Below, in pieces: positions 1 through 8,903 of a stretch of DNA of 64,000 nt. The notes below the pieces were generated by a model that worked only from the letters and a program-made list of their open reading frames with translations, made no database searches and was not told the origin of the DNA. Source of the DNA: Desulfovibrio sp. G11 (GTDB lineage Bacteria > Desulfobacterota > Desulfovibrionia > Desulfovibrionales > Desulfovibrionaceae); assembly GCF_900243745.1 (NCBI RefSeq), contig NZ_LT984798.1, positions 1,978,501-2,042,500 on the forward strand, written 5' to 3'. The position numbers were made by a program, and so were the translations under genes. The stretch's first letter is position 1; each line of letters begins with the position of its first letter.

Positions 1-1
1 T

Positions 2-694
2 GATATGGCTGAAGCCTGCCTCAAGGTGCTGCGCCATCACAACGTGGCGGTCTTTATGCCCAAGGGCCTGACCTGCTGCGGCATTCCTGCCCTGTCCTCC
101 GGCGATGCCGAGGGCATGGTCAAACAGATGAAGGTCAACCTGCGCGCCCTCGACGGTGCGGATTTTGACTACATTCTCAGCCCCTGCGGTTCCTGTACTT
201 CTACTGTCAAGGAACTGTGGCCCCGCTACGCCGGGCGCCTTGGCGCCGCGGAACTGCGCAAGGCCGAGCAGCTTGCTGCCAAGGCCATGGACATCAACGC
301 CTTTCTTGTGGATGTGCTCAAGGTGCAGCCTGCCGAAGCTCCGGCGGGCAACGCCACGACCGTGACCTATCACGACTCCTGCCATCTCAAAAAATCGCTG
401 GGTGTTGTGGGCCAGCCCCGTGCTGTCATGGCGGCCAACCCCGCCTACAAGGTGGTGGAAATGGCCGAAGCTGACCGTTGCTGCGGCTGCGGCGGCTCGT
501 TCAACCTCTTCCACTATGACTATTCGCGCAAGATCGGCCAGCGCAAGCGCGACAATGTGGTGTCCTCCGGGGCCGAGATTGTTGCCGCAGGCTGCCCTGC
601 CTGCATGATGCAGCTTGAAGACGTGCTCTCGCACAACAAGGACCGTGTGCGCGTCAAACATACCGTTGAAATATACGCTGAAAGCCTGAAATAA
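2..694 (+). CDS. CCG-domain Fe-S protein of lactate oxidation, 5' end outside window
   Basis: The frame is open to the window edge (the first ATG is at 5), so the true start lies upstream. Two cysteine-rich CCG domains are visible, with motifs TCCGIP and ADRCCGCGGS. These domains bind Fe-S clusters or heterodisulfide-like sites in LutA/LldE, GlcF and HdrB proteins. It ends CPACMMQLED, as LutA-like proteins do. The neighbours are LutC-like and LutB-like genes, so it is probably a subunit of a membrane-associated lactate (or glycolate) dehydrogenase passing electrons from lactate to the quinone pool. Whether the missing N-terminus carries ferredoxin domains (GlcF type) or only about 20 residues (LutA type) cannot be seen. 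The family is certain; the exact subunit is inferred. Confidence 0.85.
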   Translation, partial: DMAEACLKVLRHHNVAVFMPKGLTCCGIPALSSGDAEGMVKQMKVNLRALDGADFDYILSPCGSCTSTVKELWPRYAGRLGAAELRKAEQLAAKAMDINAFLVDVLKVQPAEAPAGNATTVTYHDSCHLKKSLGVVGQPRAVMAANPAYKVVEMAEADRCCGCGGSFNLFHYDYSRKIGQRKRDNVVSSGAEIVAAGCPACMMQLEDVLSHNKDRVRVKHTVEIYAESLK

Positions 695-700
695 GAACGG

Positions 701-732
701 CCGCTCCGGCGGGAAATTTCCCGCCGGAGCGG
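701..732. repeat. 32-bp perfect palindrome between lactate genes
   Basis: A perfect inverted repeat (16-bp arms, CCGCTCCGGCGGGAAA and its complement) lies 6 bases after the stop of the CCG-domain gene and 44 bases before the lutC-like gene. No T-run follows, so it looks more like an mRNA-stabilising intercistronic hairpin than a rho-independent terminator. Confidence 0.6.
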
Positions 733-775
733 CGCGGCATGGCCGCGTAATCATGATGACCGAAAGGAGAATCCT

Positions 776-1408
776 ATGCCCCCTGTGAACCAGGAACTGG
801 TCGAAGCCTTCGCCGCCAAGGCCGCGGCGGTCAGCGCAGTGGTGCAGGAAGTGCCCACCATGGCCGCGGCCCTGCAATATGTTGTGGACGTGTGCGCCAG
901 CAAGGCTCCTGCTGAAATTCTGGCTGATGAGCCTGGCACCGCGCAAGGCCCCTTGAGCCCCAACAACGTGCCTACCCGGGTGCAGCGTGTTATCGCAGCC
1001 CCTGAACTCAACGATGCGGACTTCGCCACCCTGGCCGCCGCCTGCGACGAAAAGGGTTTTCTCTGCATTCGCGAAGGGCTGCGCAACTATCTTGCCGGTA
1101 TCGATGTGGGGCTTTCCACAGGTATTGTCGGTGTGGCGGCCAGCGCCACCTGCATGCTGGATACCGACAAGGAAGACGTGCGCCTGGCGGGCATGATTTC
1201 TGAAGTGTCCATGATTCTTTTGCGCAAGTCCGACATTTATCCCGATCTGCCGTCCATTGCCCAGTTTTTGCGTGAGCGCATGAACTCGGCCCCGGCCACC
1301 TACACCACTCTGGTGACGGGTCCCAGCCGCACGGCTGATATCGAACGTGTGGCTGCCGTGGGCGTACATGGCCCGCTGGAACTCCACATCATTCTTCTGG
1401 AGGACTAA
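776..1408 (+). CDS. lutC: LutC/LldG-like lactate utilisation protein (LUD domain)
   Basis: A 210-residue protein preceded by the strong site GAAAGGAG (762-769). The C-terminal half has the LUD-domain pattern of LutC/YkgG proteins: a glycine-rich STGIVGVAASATCML stretch where LutC has its GVTxADFAIAETGT-like segment, and an ending GPSRTADIE...GVHGPLELHIILLED, which is characteristic. It probably forms part of the three-protein L-lactate oxidising complex. It lies 3 bases upstream of the fused LutB/LutA-like gene, so the two are co-transcribed and probably translationally coupled. The N-terminal half is more divergent than in Bacillus LutC. I recall the same pairing in D. vulgaris (DVU3032-DVU3033). 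Confidence 0.85.
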   Translation: MPPVNQELVEAFAAKAAAVSAVVQEVPTMAAALQYVVDVCASKAPAEILADEPGTAQGPLSPNNVPTRVQRVIAAPELNDADFATLAAACDEKGFLCIREGLRNYLAGIDVGLSTGIVGVAASATCMLDTDKEDVRLAGMISEVSMILLRKSDIYPDLPSIAQFLRERMNSAPATYTTLVTGPSRTADIERVAAVGVHGPLELHIILLED

Positions 1409-1411
1409 CCC

Positions 1412-3562
1412 ATGCATGACGCCCTTAAAAGCAGCTCCGGTTACCACAAGGAACTGGACGAAGCCCTGAACGACGAATTTTTGCGTCGCACCCTCGACAC
1501 CTTTGCCGTGGCCTATCGCGCCAACCGCGAAGCCGTGTTCAAAGAAGTGGACGAACGCGCCCTCATTGCCCAGGTGGCCGATGCCAAGGACTACGCCTGT
1601 CAGCATATGGAAGAACTGTACACCCAGTTCAAGGCCGAAGCTGAAAAGCGTGGTGTGCATGTGCACCGCGCCGCTACGGCTGCCGAAGCCAACGAGATCA
1701 TTTCGCGCATTGCCAGGGAAAACAACGTCAAGCGCGTAGTGAAGTCCAAGTCGATGACGGCTGAAGAAATCGAGCTTAATCCTGCCCTTGAGGCCCAGGG
1801 CCTCATTGTGGATGAAACCGACCTTGGCGAATGGATCATCCAGTTGCGGCACGAAGGCCCTTCCCACATGGTCATGCCCGCCATCCATCTTTCACGCTAT
1901 CAGGTGGCCGATGACTTCACCAAGGCCACCGGCGTAAAGCAGGATTCGGACGTGCAGCACCTGGTCAAGGTGGCCCGTGTGCAGCTGCGCCGCAAGTTCA
2001 TTGCCGCGGATATGGGCATCAGCGGCTGTAACTTCGCCGTGGCCGAAAACGGCTCGGTGTCCACCGTGACCAACGAGGGCAACGCCCGCATGGTCACCAC
2101 ACTGCCGCGCGTGCATGTGGCCATTGCCGGTCTGGACAAGCTCGTTGCCAAGCTGGACGACGCCCTTACAGCCCTGCTGGTGCTGCCCCGCAACGCCACT
2201 GCCCAGCGCATCACCTCCTACGTCACCTGGATGTGCGGCGCGGGTCCCTGCGCGGCCAATGCGGACGATAAAAAGATCATGCATGTGGTCTTTCTGGACA
2301 ACGGGCGTACCGAGATTGCCAAGGATCCGCTGTTCAAGCAGATCTTCCGCTGCGTGCGCTGCGGCGCCTGCGCCAACGTCTGCCCCGTGTACCGCCTGGT
2401 GGGCGGCCACAAGATGGGCTACATCTACATTGGCGCCATTGGCCTTATTCTTACCTACTTCTTCCACGGTAAAGACCGCGCGCGCATTCTGAGCCAGAAC
2501 TGCATGGGATGCGAATCCTGCGCCAATGTGTGCGCCGGCGGCATCGAGCTGCCGCGCCTCATCCGCGAAATCCGCGCGCGTCTCAATGAAGAGCAGGGCG
2601 CTCCCATTGAAGCCAACCTGCTGTCGGCCGTCATGAAGAACCGCAAGCTCTTCCACCGGCTGCTCAAGTTCGCCAGCTTTGCCCAGAAGCCCTTTACCCG
2701 CGGAACGCAGTTCCAGCGTCACCTGCCCTCAATATTTATGGGCAAGCACAACTTCAAGGCGCTGCCCGCCATCGCCAACAAGTCCTTCCGTGACCGCTGG
2801 CCCGAAATTGCGCCCAGGGTGCAGAATCCCACCATGCGTGTGGCCATCTTCAGCGGCTGCGCCCAGGACTTCATCTACCCCGAGCAGCTGGAAGCCTGCG
2901 TGAAAATTCTTGCCGCCAAAAATGTGGCGGTGGAATTCCCCATGGACCAGTCCTGCTGCGGCCTGCCCCTGGAAATGATGGGACAGCGCAAAACCTCCAT
3001 TGATGTGGCCAAGCAGAACATCGCGGCTTTCCGCGGCGGCAACTATGACTACATCATCACGCTCTGCGCAAGCTGCGCCGGGCACCTCAAACATCATTAT
3101 CCGCAGATCCTGGACAAGGATTACGCAGTGGTGGAAGGTCAGGCCTTTGCGGCCAAGGTCATTGATTTCAGCTCTTTTGTGCATGACGTGCTGGGCCTCA
3201 AGCCCGAAGACTTCCACAAGTCCGGGCAGAAGGTCACCTATCATGCTTCGTGCCACCTCTGTCGTGGCCTGGGCGTGAAAAAGGCCCCCCGTGAGCTTAT
3301 CGCTGACGCGGCGGAATACGTACCCTGCGAGGAAGAAGAAGTCTGCTGCGGCTTTGGTGGCAGCTACTCCGTGAAGTTCCCCGAAATATCGGCGCAGCTT
3401 CTGGAAAAGAAAATCAACAATATGAAGGCCACCGGAGCCGACCGCCTGGTGGTGGACTGCCCCGGCTGCGTCATGCAGCTGCGCGGCGGCGCTGAAAAGC
3501 AGGGGCTGAAGATCAAGGTCGACCACATTTCGGAATTGCTGGCCGACAATCTGAAAAAATAA
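1412..3562 (+). CDS. Fused LutB-like/LutA-like lactate dehydrogenase Fe-S subunit
   Basis: A 716-residue fusion. Residues 1 to about 300 form the LUD domain of LutB/LldF. Two [4Fe-4S] ferredoxin motifs follow: CVRCGACANVCP from C314 and CMGCESCANVC from C364. The C-terminus (about 470-716) carries two CCG domains (SCCGLP near 515, EVCCGFGGS near 645), equivalent to LutA/LldE. Most bacteria encode these as two proteins, so the fusion is notable, although I recall it in other Desulfovibrio. It is probably the electron-transferring core that oxidises lactate to pyruvate at the membrane. It is the last gene of the operon and is followed by a strong terminator. Domain assignment is firm; the lactate substrate is inferred from family and context. 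Confidence 0.88.
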   Translation: MHDALKSSSGYHKELDEALNDEFLRRTLDTFAVAYRANREAVFKEVDERALIAQVADAKDYACQHMEELYTQFKAEAEKRGVHVHRAATAAEANEIISRIARENNVKRVVKSKSMTAEEIELNPALEAQGLIVDETDLGEWIIQLRHEGPSHMVMPAIHLSRYQVADDFTKATGVKQDSDVQHLVKVARVQLRRKFIAADMGISGCNFAVAENGSVSTVTNEGNARMVTTLPRVHVAIAGLDKLVAKLDDALTALLVLPRNATAQRITSYVTWMCGAGPCAANADDKKIMHVVFLDNGRTEIAKDPLFKQIFRCVRCGACANVCPVYRLVGGHKMGYIYIGAIGLILTYFFHGKDRARILSQNCMGCESCANVCAGGIELPRLIREIRARLNEEQGAPIEANLLSAVMKNRKLFHRLLKFASFAQKPFTRGTQFQRHLPSIFMGKHNFKALPAIANKSFRDRWPEIAPRVQNPTMRVAIFSGCAQDFIYPEQLEACVKILAAKNVAVEFPMDQSCCGLPLEMMGQRKTSIDVAKQNIAAFRGGNYDYIITLCASCAGHLKHHYPQILDKDYAVVEGQAFAAKVIDFSSFVHDVLGLKPEDFHKSGQKVTYHASCHLCRGLGVKKAPRELIADAAEYVPCEEEEVCCGFGGSYSVKFPEISAQLLEKKINNMKATGADRLVVDCPGCVMQLRGGAEKQGLKIKVDHISELLADNLKK

Positions 3563-3582
3563 GCCCTTCCGATAAACAGGTA

Positions 3583-3626
3583 AAAACAAAAACGCCGCTT
3601 GCTGATCCAAGCGGCGTTTTTGTTTT
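3583..3626. terminator. Strong rho-independent terminator, probably bidirectional
   Basis: A perfect 18-bp stem (AAAACAAAAACGCCGCTT and its complement) with an 8-base loop. It has an A-rich 5' arm and a T-rich 3' arm, 20 bases after the lactate operon stop. It could also stop transcription arriving from the minus-strand gene at 3879-4283. Confidence 0.9.
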
Positions 3627-3878
3627 GGTGTGATGCCGGTCGGCTGGCGGCTCAAAAAACTGTCGGATTCCGGCGGTGAAACGTATGGAGAGGTCCCGCA
3701 AGGGGAAAGGGCTGCCGGCGCCGGGGAACGGGAAATGTCCGTAAAAGAGCCGCACGAAGATATACTGGGGTCTGCGGGCTGTCCGCAGCTTTGGGCCGTT
3801 CAATGCCTGCCGGGCAATGGGAAAATCACGTACTGGATATGTTTTTGCCCGTCAGCAGTCGGTCCGGGGTTACACTTG

Positions 3879-4283
3879 TTAATGGGTCGCCTGCAGGGGG
3901 ATGCGCCACCAGTACCAGAAACTGACGATGGTGGGGTCCTGGGGTTGCCATTCTCCGCAGGTTTCAAAGAAATGAAGCACCTTGCGTTCAATGCCGTCAA
4001 GCGGAACCCCGTTGGCGGCCATCTGGCGCAGGCGGAAAAAAATTGCCAGACACTCAAAAAGGCTCAGGCAGTCTTCTTCCAGGCAGATGTTGGTTTGAAG
4101 TTGCAGAACAAATTCCTGGTAAAAGGGATTATCCTCGCCTACGCAGGCGTCAAAGGCCGGGCTGTTTTCCAGAAGGTGCTTCAGACCCTGTGAAAAAAGC
4201 TTTTGCGCAGGTCGGGACGAGGCTTGCGATATACTGGCTGTATACAATCTTTCCATTGCCTTGTGATGACTGGAAAGTGGCAT
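3879..4283 (-). CDS. Hypothetical cytoplasmic protein
   Basis: 134 residues, no recognised family. The start is supported by GAGGAG eight bases upstream of the ATG on the minus strand, and an AT-rich stretch (about 4310-4380) lies further upstream as a likely promoter. The protein is mostly helical in appearance, is rich in Leu, Phe and Cys (four scattered cysteines), and ends in an aromatic SFWYWWRIPL segment. There is no signal peptide or membrane segment. A longer plus-strand frame overlaps it but lacks a ribosome site and looks compositionally like an antisense shadow. Single-gene transcription unit between two terminator or spacer regions. Confidence 0.6.
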   Translation of the reverse strand: MPLSSHHKAMERLYTASISQASSRPAQKLFSQGLKHLLENSPAFDACVGEDNPFYQEFVLQLQTNICLEEDCLSLFECLAIFFRLRQMAANGVPLDGIERKVLHFFETCGEWQPQDPTIVSFWYWWRIPLQATH

Positions 4284-4454
4284 AGTCGGCTCCTCTGGCT
4301 GGTTATTCTGGATTATTTTAGCATAATTTCTATAAATTATAAATTGTTCTATAAAGGTAGGTATTCTGCTCCATAGTTCCCGCGACGGAAGGGATAGAAA
4401 TAAAAAAAGAATGGCTACAAAGCCGGCAAGGGTTCGTGGGGCGCGTGATTGCCG

Positions 4455-5036
4455 TCAGCGTACAGGACGGCGGGGCTGCAGGTATTGGGGCTGAAAAAAC
4501 AGCCGGTACTGCTTGGCGGGAGAAAGGTGGGGCGGCCTGCTGACCTCCCCCTCAATGGATAAAGGCTTGTCCGACAGGCCAAAGGGCTGCAATTGCCCCG
4601 GGGCCATGTCCATGTGGGATAGTCTTTCTCCTGTAACATTAAGGACGGGCATACTGCTGTTGGGGTTGCCTGCCATAAGTACGCTGGATTTGCCTGAGGG
4701 CAGCACGCCGCCGCTGGTTCCGTTATGTGCTGTGGCGTTGAGCAGGCTTGGTACGGGCAGGTCCGTACGCCGCAGCATATCAAGAAAGTCGTTGCCCGTG
4801 CGGCCCACAAAGGTCACCAGTGATGAACCGTCGCCATAAACCAGCAGGCTGACAGGCATGGTGCCGCCATGTATACCCATAAATGCCGATCTGGCCCCGG
4901 CAGGCATGACAACCCAGGCGTTTTCAACCTCGGCCGTGTCTTTGGGGGCTGGCGTCGGCTGTGCGGCATACGGGGTGGACCCGATCGCGAGCGCGAGGCA
5001 CAGAATACAAAGGGGCAGTAGCTTCATGCCGTCCAT
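4455..5036 (-). CDS. Exported protein of unknown function
   Basis: The frame is open further upstream, but the sequence MDGMKLLPLCILCLALAIG begins a good signal peptide ending near TPYAAQ, so I place the start at 5036 (5027 is the alternative). The mature part (about 165 residues) is hydrophobic and beta-like, with HGGTMPVSLLVYGDGSSLVTFVGRT and a Met/His-containing segment LSHMDMAPGQ that vaguely recalls periplasmic metal chaperones. I do not recognise a family. It probably resides in the periplasm. The ribosome site is weak (TGGA). There is no operon partner: the next minus-strand gene upstream lies 290 bases away. Confidence 0.6.
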   Translation of the reverse strand: MDGMKLLPLCILCLALAIGSTPYAAQPTPAPKDTAEVENAWVVMPAGARSAFMGIHGGTMPVSLLVYGDGSSLVTFVGRTGNDFLDMLRRTDLPVPSLLNATAHNGTSGGVLPSGKSSVLMAGNPNSSMPVLNVTGERLSHMDMAPGQLQPFGLSDKPLSIEGEVSRPPHLSPAKQYRLFFQPQYLQPRRPVR

Positions 5037-5326
5037 ATTTCCATTGCTCTGAAAAAGCTGCGATGCAGCGCAAACAAGGCCGTTTCGTGCAAAAACTTGC
5101 ATTACGGCAATGTTTGCCTGTCTGCCGGCGGCAGCATTGCAAAACATTGCCGGGTGGTTTTACACATGCCGTAACATCCAGTGTGGCCAGACAGTCAAGC
5201 TGATGATTTTACCATTCGTGAATGCGTGACGCCAAAACGAGCACACTTTAAAGAGCTTTAGTAAGGGGCGGCACAATTGTCAAGGATATGGGCCGTATGA
5301 ACATCGCTTGTCGCGAAAAAAGCGTA

Positions 5327-6457
5327 TTACTGCGACCGTTTGCGTTTTACCGGTTGTGCTGGCGCCGGGGCGCTTTCCTGTTTGGGCGGCAAGGGCGGGC
5401 TAAGGTCCGGCGGGGCGGGAATGCGGGGCAGGTTTTTACCACTGCCAAGATAGTGCAGAAAAAAGTCGCTCAATGCGGCGAACATGCTTTTGTGTACGGC
5501 TTCTCTGTCTTTTTCGTTCACTGAGTGGCAGAGTTCCGGCAGCTCTTCGGCCAGGGCGGGAGGGCAGGGGGCCATGAGCGCGCCGGCATCGGCCTTGTCC
5601 AGAACCAGCCAGCGGGCTTTTTTGCCTGTGCATTCATAAATCTTGCGGGCATGCAGAGCGGTTTTGTTCAGGCTGTCGCCTGAAGCGGCCACAAGCAGCA
5701 GGGGGGGGTAAAACCAGCGGAATGAATCCCGCCCGAAGAGCATGCCGAAACCGGGAGCCACTGCCGCCACTGCTTTGATGCGCGTATCGGCAGGGCTTTT
5801 TGTCAGGGGCAGGCTGCGGCAGAGTCCGTCCATGCGGTTCTGCGCCCAGATATTGCAATACATGTCGTGCCGGCCTGCTTGCGCGCAGTAGTCTTTCCAG
5901 CCTTCGCAGCCGGGGAGTGCGCCGCCCAGAAGAAGCGCTGCCGTGCCGCCTGCGCCAAAGCCCAGAACGCCGATGCGCTCATGGTCGATGGTAGGCTCGG
6001 CTTCCACATCGTTCAGCAAAAAGGTGATAAGGCCCGAAAGCTCCCGTACCCTGCTTTCCAGCTGTTCCCAGGTCAGGAGCAGATCCATGTTGTCCATATT
6101 GTCGCCGGGATGCGTGGGAGCCGCCACTACAAAGCCGCAGGCTGCCAGCCATGCGGCAGTGTCGTGATAGGAAAAGCGCGATCCCGCCGTATCGTGTGAG
6201 AGCAGAATGAGCGGAAAGCGCCCTTCCACGGGCTTGCCCCCACGGGCGGCTGAAATTTCCCAGGGGCCGTACTGGATGTCGCGCGGGGGGCGCACCGAAG
6301 GATACCAGAGGTTCACGTCCAGCCGCAGGCCGTTTTCGGCATCCCATTGCCCAAGTGTGCGAAAACCCACCTGATAAAAGTCGGCTCGGGCGTTGGAAAA
6401 GGAGAGCAGCAAAATGCCGAGGCAGAGGGGCAGCAGTACGGAAAATTTCTGTCGCAT
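5327..6457 (-). CDS. Exported alpha/beta-hydrolase (dienelactone hydrolase-like) lacking the nucleophile Ser
   Basis: 376 residues from the ATG at 6457. MRQKFSVLLPLCLGILLLSF...ARA is a clear signal peptide. The body follows the predicted dienelactone hydrolase family (COG4188 type): FRTLGQWDAENGLRLDVNLWYPS, the oxyanion-region LILLSHDTAGS, and a THPGDN loop. The nucleophile elbow reads GVLGFGAGG, where the family has G-x-S-x-G-G, so a glycine replaces the catalytic serine. The C-terminus is Pro/Ala/Lys-rich. It is probably a periplasmic hydrolase-fold protein, perhaps non-catalytic. It is transcribed divergently from the dedA gene, 89 bases apart. Confidence 0.75.
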   Translation of the reverse strand: MRQKFSVLLPLCLGILLLSFSNARADFYQVGFRTLGQWDAENGLRLDVNLWYPSVRPPRDIQYGPWEISAARGGKPVEGRFPLILLSHDTAGSRFSYHDTAAWLAACGFVVAAPTHPGDNMDNMDLLLTWEQLESRVRELSGLITFLLNDVEAEPTIDHERIGVLGFGAGGTAALLLGGALPGCEGWKDYCAQAGRHDMYCNIWAQNRMDGLCRSLPLTKSPADTRIKAVAAVAPGFGMLFGRDSFRWFYPPLLLVAASGDSLNKTALHARKIYECTGKKARWLVLDKADAGALMAPCPPALAEELPELCHSVNEKDREAVHKSMFAALSDFFLHYLGSGKNLPRIPAPPDLSPPLPPKQESAPAPAQPVKRKRSQ

Positions 6458-6546
6458 GCCTGTGTTGTGCCACAAGCGGGCTTGGGGTACAAGGGCGTTC
6501 GGGCGGGTTCATGCCGCCACGATACGGGCCGGGAGCATATGAACGT

Positions 6547-7215
6547 ATGGATATGGTAAGTTATTTTATTGACTTTGTGCTGCACATTGATGTGCATCTT
6601 TTTGAACTGGTTGAACAGTATGGCCTTTGGATTTACGCCATACTGTTTATTATTGTTTTTTGCGAAACAGGGCTTGTGGTCACTCCGTTTTTACCCGGTG
6701 ATTCCCTGCTGTTTGCTGCAGGCGTGGTGGCCGGAACGGGCCTTATGGGCTATGCTGAAGTGATGCTGGTGCTGCTGGCGGCGGGCATTCTGGGGGATGC
6801 CGTCAACTACTGCATTGGCCGCCATGTAGGCCCGGCCATCTTTTCGCGGGACAGTCGCTTCATCAAGAAAGAACATCTGCTCAAGGCCCACCATTTTTAC
6901 GAACGCCACGGCGGCAAGGCCATTGTGCTGGCGCGTTTTGTACCTATTGTGCGCACTTTTGCGCCTTTTGTGGCGGGCATCGCCCTCATGCATCCCCGTA
7001 CGTTTTTTTTCTTTAACGTGACCGGGTGCATCCTGTGGGTGGGCAGTCTCGTTTCCGCAGGGTTTTTTCTGGGCAACCTTGAGTGGGTGCGCCAGAATTT
7101 CAGCATTATCGTTTATGGTATTGTTATTGTATCCGTGCTGCCTGTGGTCATCGAAGTGCTGCGCTCCCGTCTGGGCAAGGGGAAAGGCAGCTCCGGCGAA
7201 GGCGGCGGGGAATAG
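6547..7215 (+). CDS. DedA family membrane protein
   Basis: 222 residues starting at 6547 (GGGAG 11 bases upstream); an in-frame extension upstream is not protein-like. It shows the SNARE-associated/DedA pattern: amphipathic N-terminus, FCETGLVVTPFLPGDSLLF, GDAVNYCIGRHVG, then HHFYERHGGKAIVLARFVPIVRTFAPFVAG with the conserved acidic and arginine residues, and three further membrane segments. DedA proteins are inner-membrane half-transporters thought to act in lipid-carrier or phospholipid flipping and in envelope homeostasis. It is a single gene followed by a terminator. The substrate cannot be deduced. Confidence 0.92.
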   Translation: MDMVSYFIDFVLHIDVHLFELVEQYGLWIYAILFIIVFCETGLVVTPFLPGDSLLFAAGVVAGTGLMGYAEVMLVLLAAGILGDAVNYCIGRHVGPAIFSRDSRFIKKEHLLKAHHFYERHGGKAIVLARFVPIVRTFAPFVAGIALMHPRTFFFFNVTGCILWVGSLVSAGFFLGNLEWVRQNFSIIVYGIVIVSVLPVVIEVLRSRLGKGKGSSGEGGGE

Positions 7216-7247
7216 GCATTTCGAGAGTTTTTTACGTGCCGTTTATA

Positions 7248-7278
7248 CAGAAAATCCCGCCATAAGCGGGATTTTCTG
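7248..7278. terminator. Bidirectional terminator between convergent genes
   Basis: A perfect 13-bp stem (CAGAAAATCCCGC and its complement) with a CATAA loop; the arms are A/T rich at the base. It lies between the dedA gene (plus) and the modF-like gene (minus) and can serve both. Confidence 0.85.
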
Positions 7279-7299
7279 TTTCTGGAACCGGCTGCGGTT

Positions 7300-8805
7300 T
7301 TACATGACAACGCGCAACTGTCCGTCTTCCATATGTGCCTCGCGGTTGATGCACAGGGGGGCATCCTCGCCGTGATGGGAAACAAAAACCATGTGCAGGC
7401 CACGGGCCGCCAGCAGGTCAAGCAGGCCGAGATAGCGGGCGCGGCTTGCGGCGTCCAGCCCCGAGCACGGTTCGTCCAGCAGCAGGATGTCCGGCTCGCC
7501 CACCAAGGCGCGCGCCAGAAAGAGGCGGCGCAACTGCCCTGTGGACAGGCGGCGGATGGACAGCTGGCCGATATCCGCCACACCTTGCGGGCTTTCTTCG
7601 GGAAACATTTCTTCCATGCGGCGCAGGGCCTCGGCTTTTTCCGCAGCGCTGAACTTGCGGTACACGCCTATGCTGTTGTCAAAGCCCGTGCAGACCATAT
7701 CATGGGCCGTGAGGGAATAGCCGTACAGCGCCTGGGAAAGGTCGGAAACAAGCCGTATGCCCTTGCGTACTTCGGCAAGGGTGTGTACTGCCCCGCCCTG
7801 CCGTGGCAGCCAGCGTTCCAGCCTGCCATCGGCAGCGGCGAATTCGTCTCCGGCCAGCAGGCGCAGCAGGGTGGACTTGCCCGAGCCGTTGGCTCCGCTG
7901 ATACGCCAGTGTTCGCCCTGATGCATGCTCCAGTCGATATGGCGCAGCACTTCCTGCCTGTCGATGAACACCGTGACATTTTCCAGGTCCAGCAGGGGGG
8001 GGACCGGTCCGTCCTTGTCCGCTGGTCCCTGAAGCGTCTGCCCTGTCGCCGCGGCGACGGGGTTTTCCACTCCGTTGGCCGTAGCGGCCTCCGGCTGCCC
8101 CGGCGGCGCTGTATGCAGGCGCCCCCGGCGTATGTAGCGCCGTTCCGCACACCAGTCGGGAATCTGGCCGGGACGGTGGGCCGTCATGACGATGGTGCTG
8201 CGCAGCGCGCATTCTTCGAGTACGTCAAAAAAAATCTGGCGGTGGCGGGCGTCCAGGCCATCGGCGCACTCGTCCAGCAGCAGCAGGGAGGGCGCACGCA
8301 GCAGCGCCCGGCCCAGAAGCAGCAGGCGCAATTGCCCCTGGGAAAGGGTGGGCATGGTCCTGTCGAGCAGGCCTTCGGCCTCAAGGCGGGCAGCCATGTG
8401 TACGGCGGCGTCCTTGCGGGCCTGGGCCTGACTGCCGCCGTCACTGTACACCAGGGGGGTGTCTTCAAAGCCTGTGAGCAGGATGTCGAGTCCGGTAAGG
8501 TCCCACGCCTGGCGCTGATAGTTTTCCTGTTGCGCCGGTGATACCAGGGCTGTCATGGACCGCCCGGCCAGAGGGGATTCTTCGCGCCCGTCAGGCGTAT
8601 GCCACCAGATATGCCCTTCGGCGGGCCACAGTTCGCCGCGCAGCAGGCGCAGCAGGGTGGACTTGCCCGAACCGTTGGCCCCCAGCAGAGCGCAGTGGCG
8701 GCCGCGTTCAATCTGCCAGTCTATGTGATGCAGTACAAAGCGCCGGCTGGCTTCACCGGACAGAAAAAGGCTCAGGTTTTCAATGGTCACAAGCGGTTCT
8801 GACAT
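7300..8805 (-). CDS. modF: ModF-like tandem ABC ATPase
   Basis: 501 residues with two full ABC ATPase modules. Module 1 has Walker A GANGSGKST (near residue 44), signature LSQGQLR and Walker B LLLLDECADGLD. Module 2 has a second GANGSGKST (near 310), signature LSTGQLR and ILLLDEPCSGLD. A Pro/Ala-rich linker of about 40 residues joins them. There are no membrane segments. This arrangement matches ModF (PhrA), a cytoplasmic protein associated with molybdate-transport loci whose role is still unclear. No modABC genes lie nearby, so the molybdate connection is by homology only. The start at 8805 is the ATG of MSEPLVTIENLSL. Confidence 0.82.
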   Translation of the reverse strand: MSEPLVTIENLSLFLSGEASRRFVLHHIDWQIERGRHCALLGANGSGKSTLLRLLRGELWPAEGHIWWHTPDGREESPLAGRSMTALVSPAQQENYQRQAWDLTGLDILLTGFEDTPLVYSDGGSQAQARKDAAVHMAARLEAEGLLDRTMPTLSQGQLRLLLLGRALLRAPSLLLLDECADGLDARHRQIFFDVLEECALRSTIVMTAHRPGQIPDWCAERRYIRRGRLHTAPPGQPEAATANGVENPVAAATGQTLQGPADKDGPVPPLLDLENVTVFIDRQEVLRHIDWSMHQGEHWRISGANGSGKSTLLRLLAGDEFAAADGRLERWLPRQGGAVHTLAEVRKGIRLVSDLSQALYGYSLTAHDMVCTGFDNSIGVYRKFSAAEKAEALRRMEEMFPEESPQGVADIGQLSIRRLSTGQLRRLFLARALVGEPDILLLDEPCSGLDAASRARYLGLLDLLAARGLHMVFVSHHGEDAPLCINREAHMEDGQLRVVM

Positions 8806-8903
8806 AGATATTCCTGCTGCCGTCTTTATTCTGCATATGCCGGGCGCGCCGCGGCCTGCATACCCTGATGCGGCAAGGCTGCGCGTCCGTGATCCGGCAG
8901 ACG

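Noticed and set aside
1892..3655. Long open frames on the minus strand opposite the LutB/LutA-like gene
   Set aside because: They are antisense shadows of a GC-rich gene: His/Gly/Ala-rich composition, no ribosome site, no recognisable motif, while the plus frame has unmistakable Fe-S motifs.
3630..4193. 187-codon plus-strand frame
   Set aside because: No ribosome site, starts just past a terminator, and overlaps the better-supported minus-strand gene at 3879-4283.
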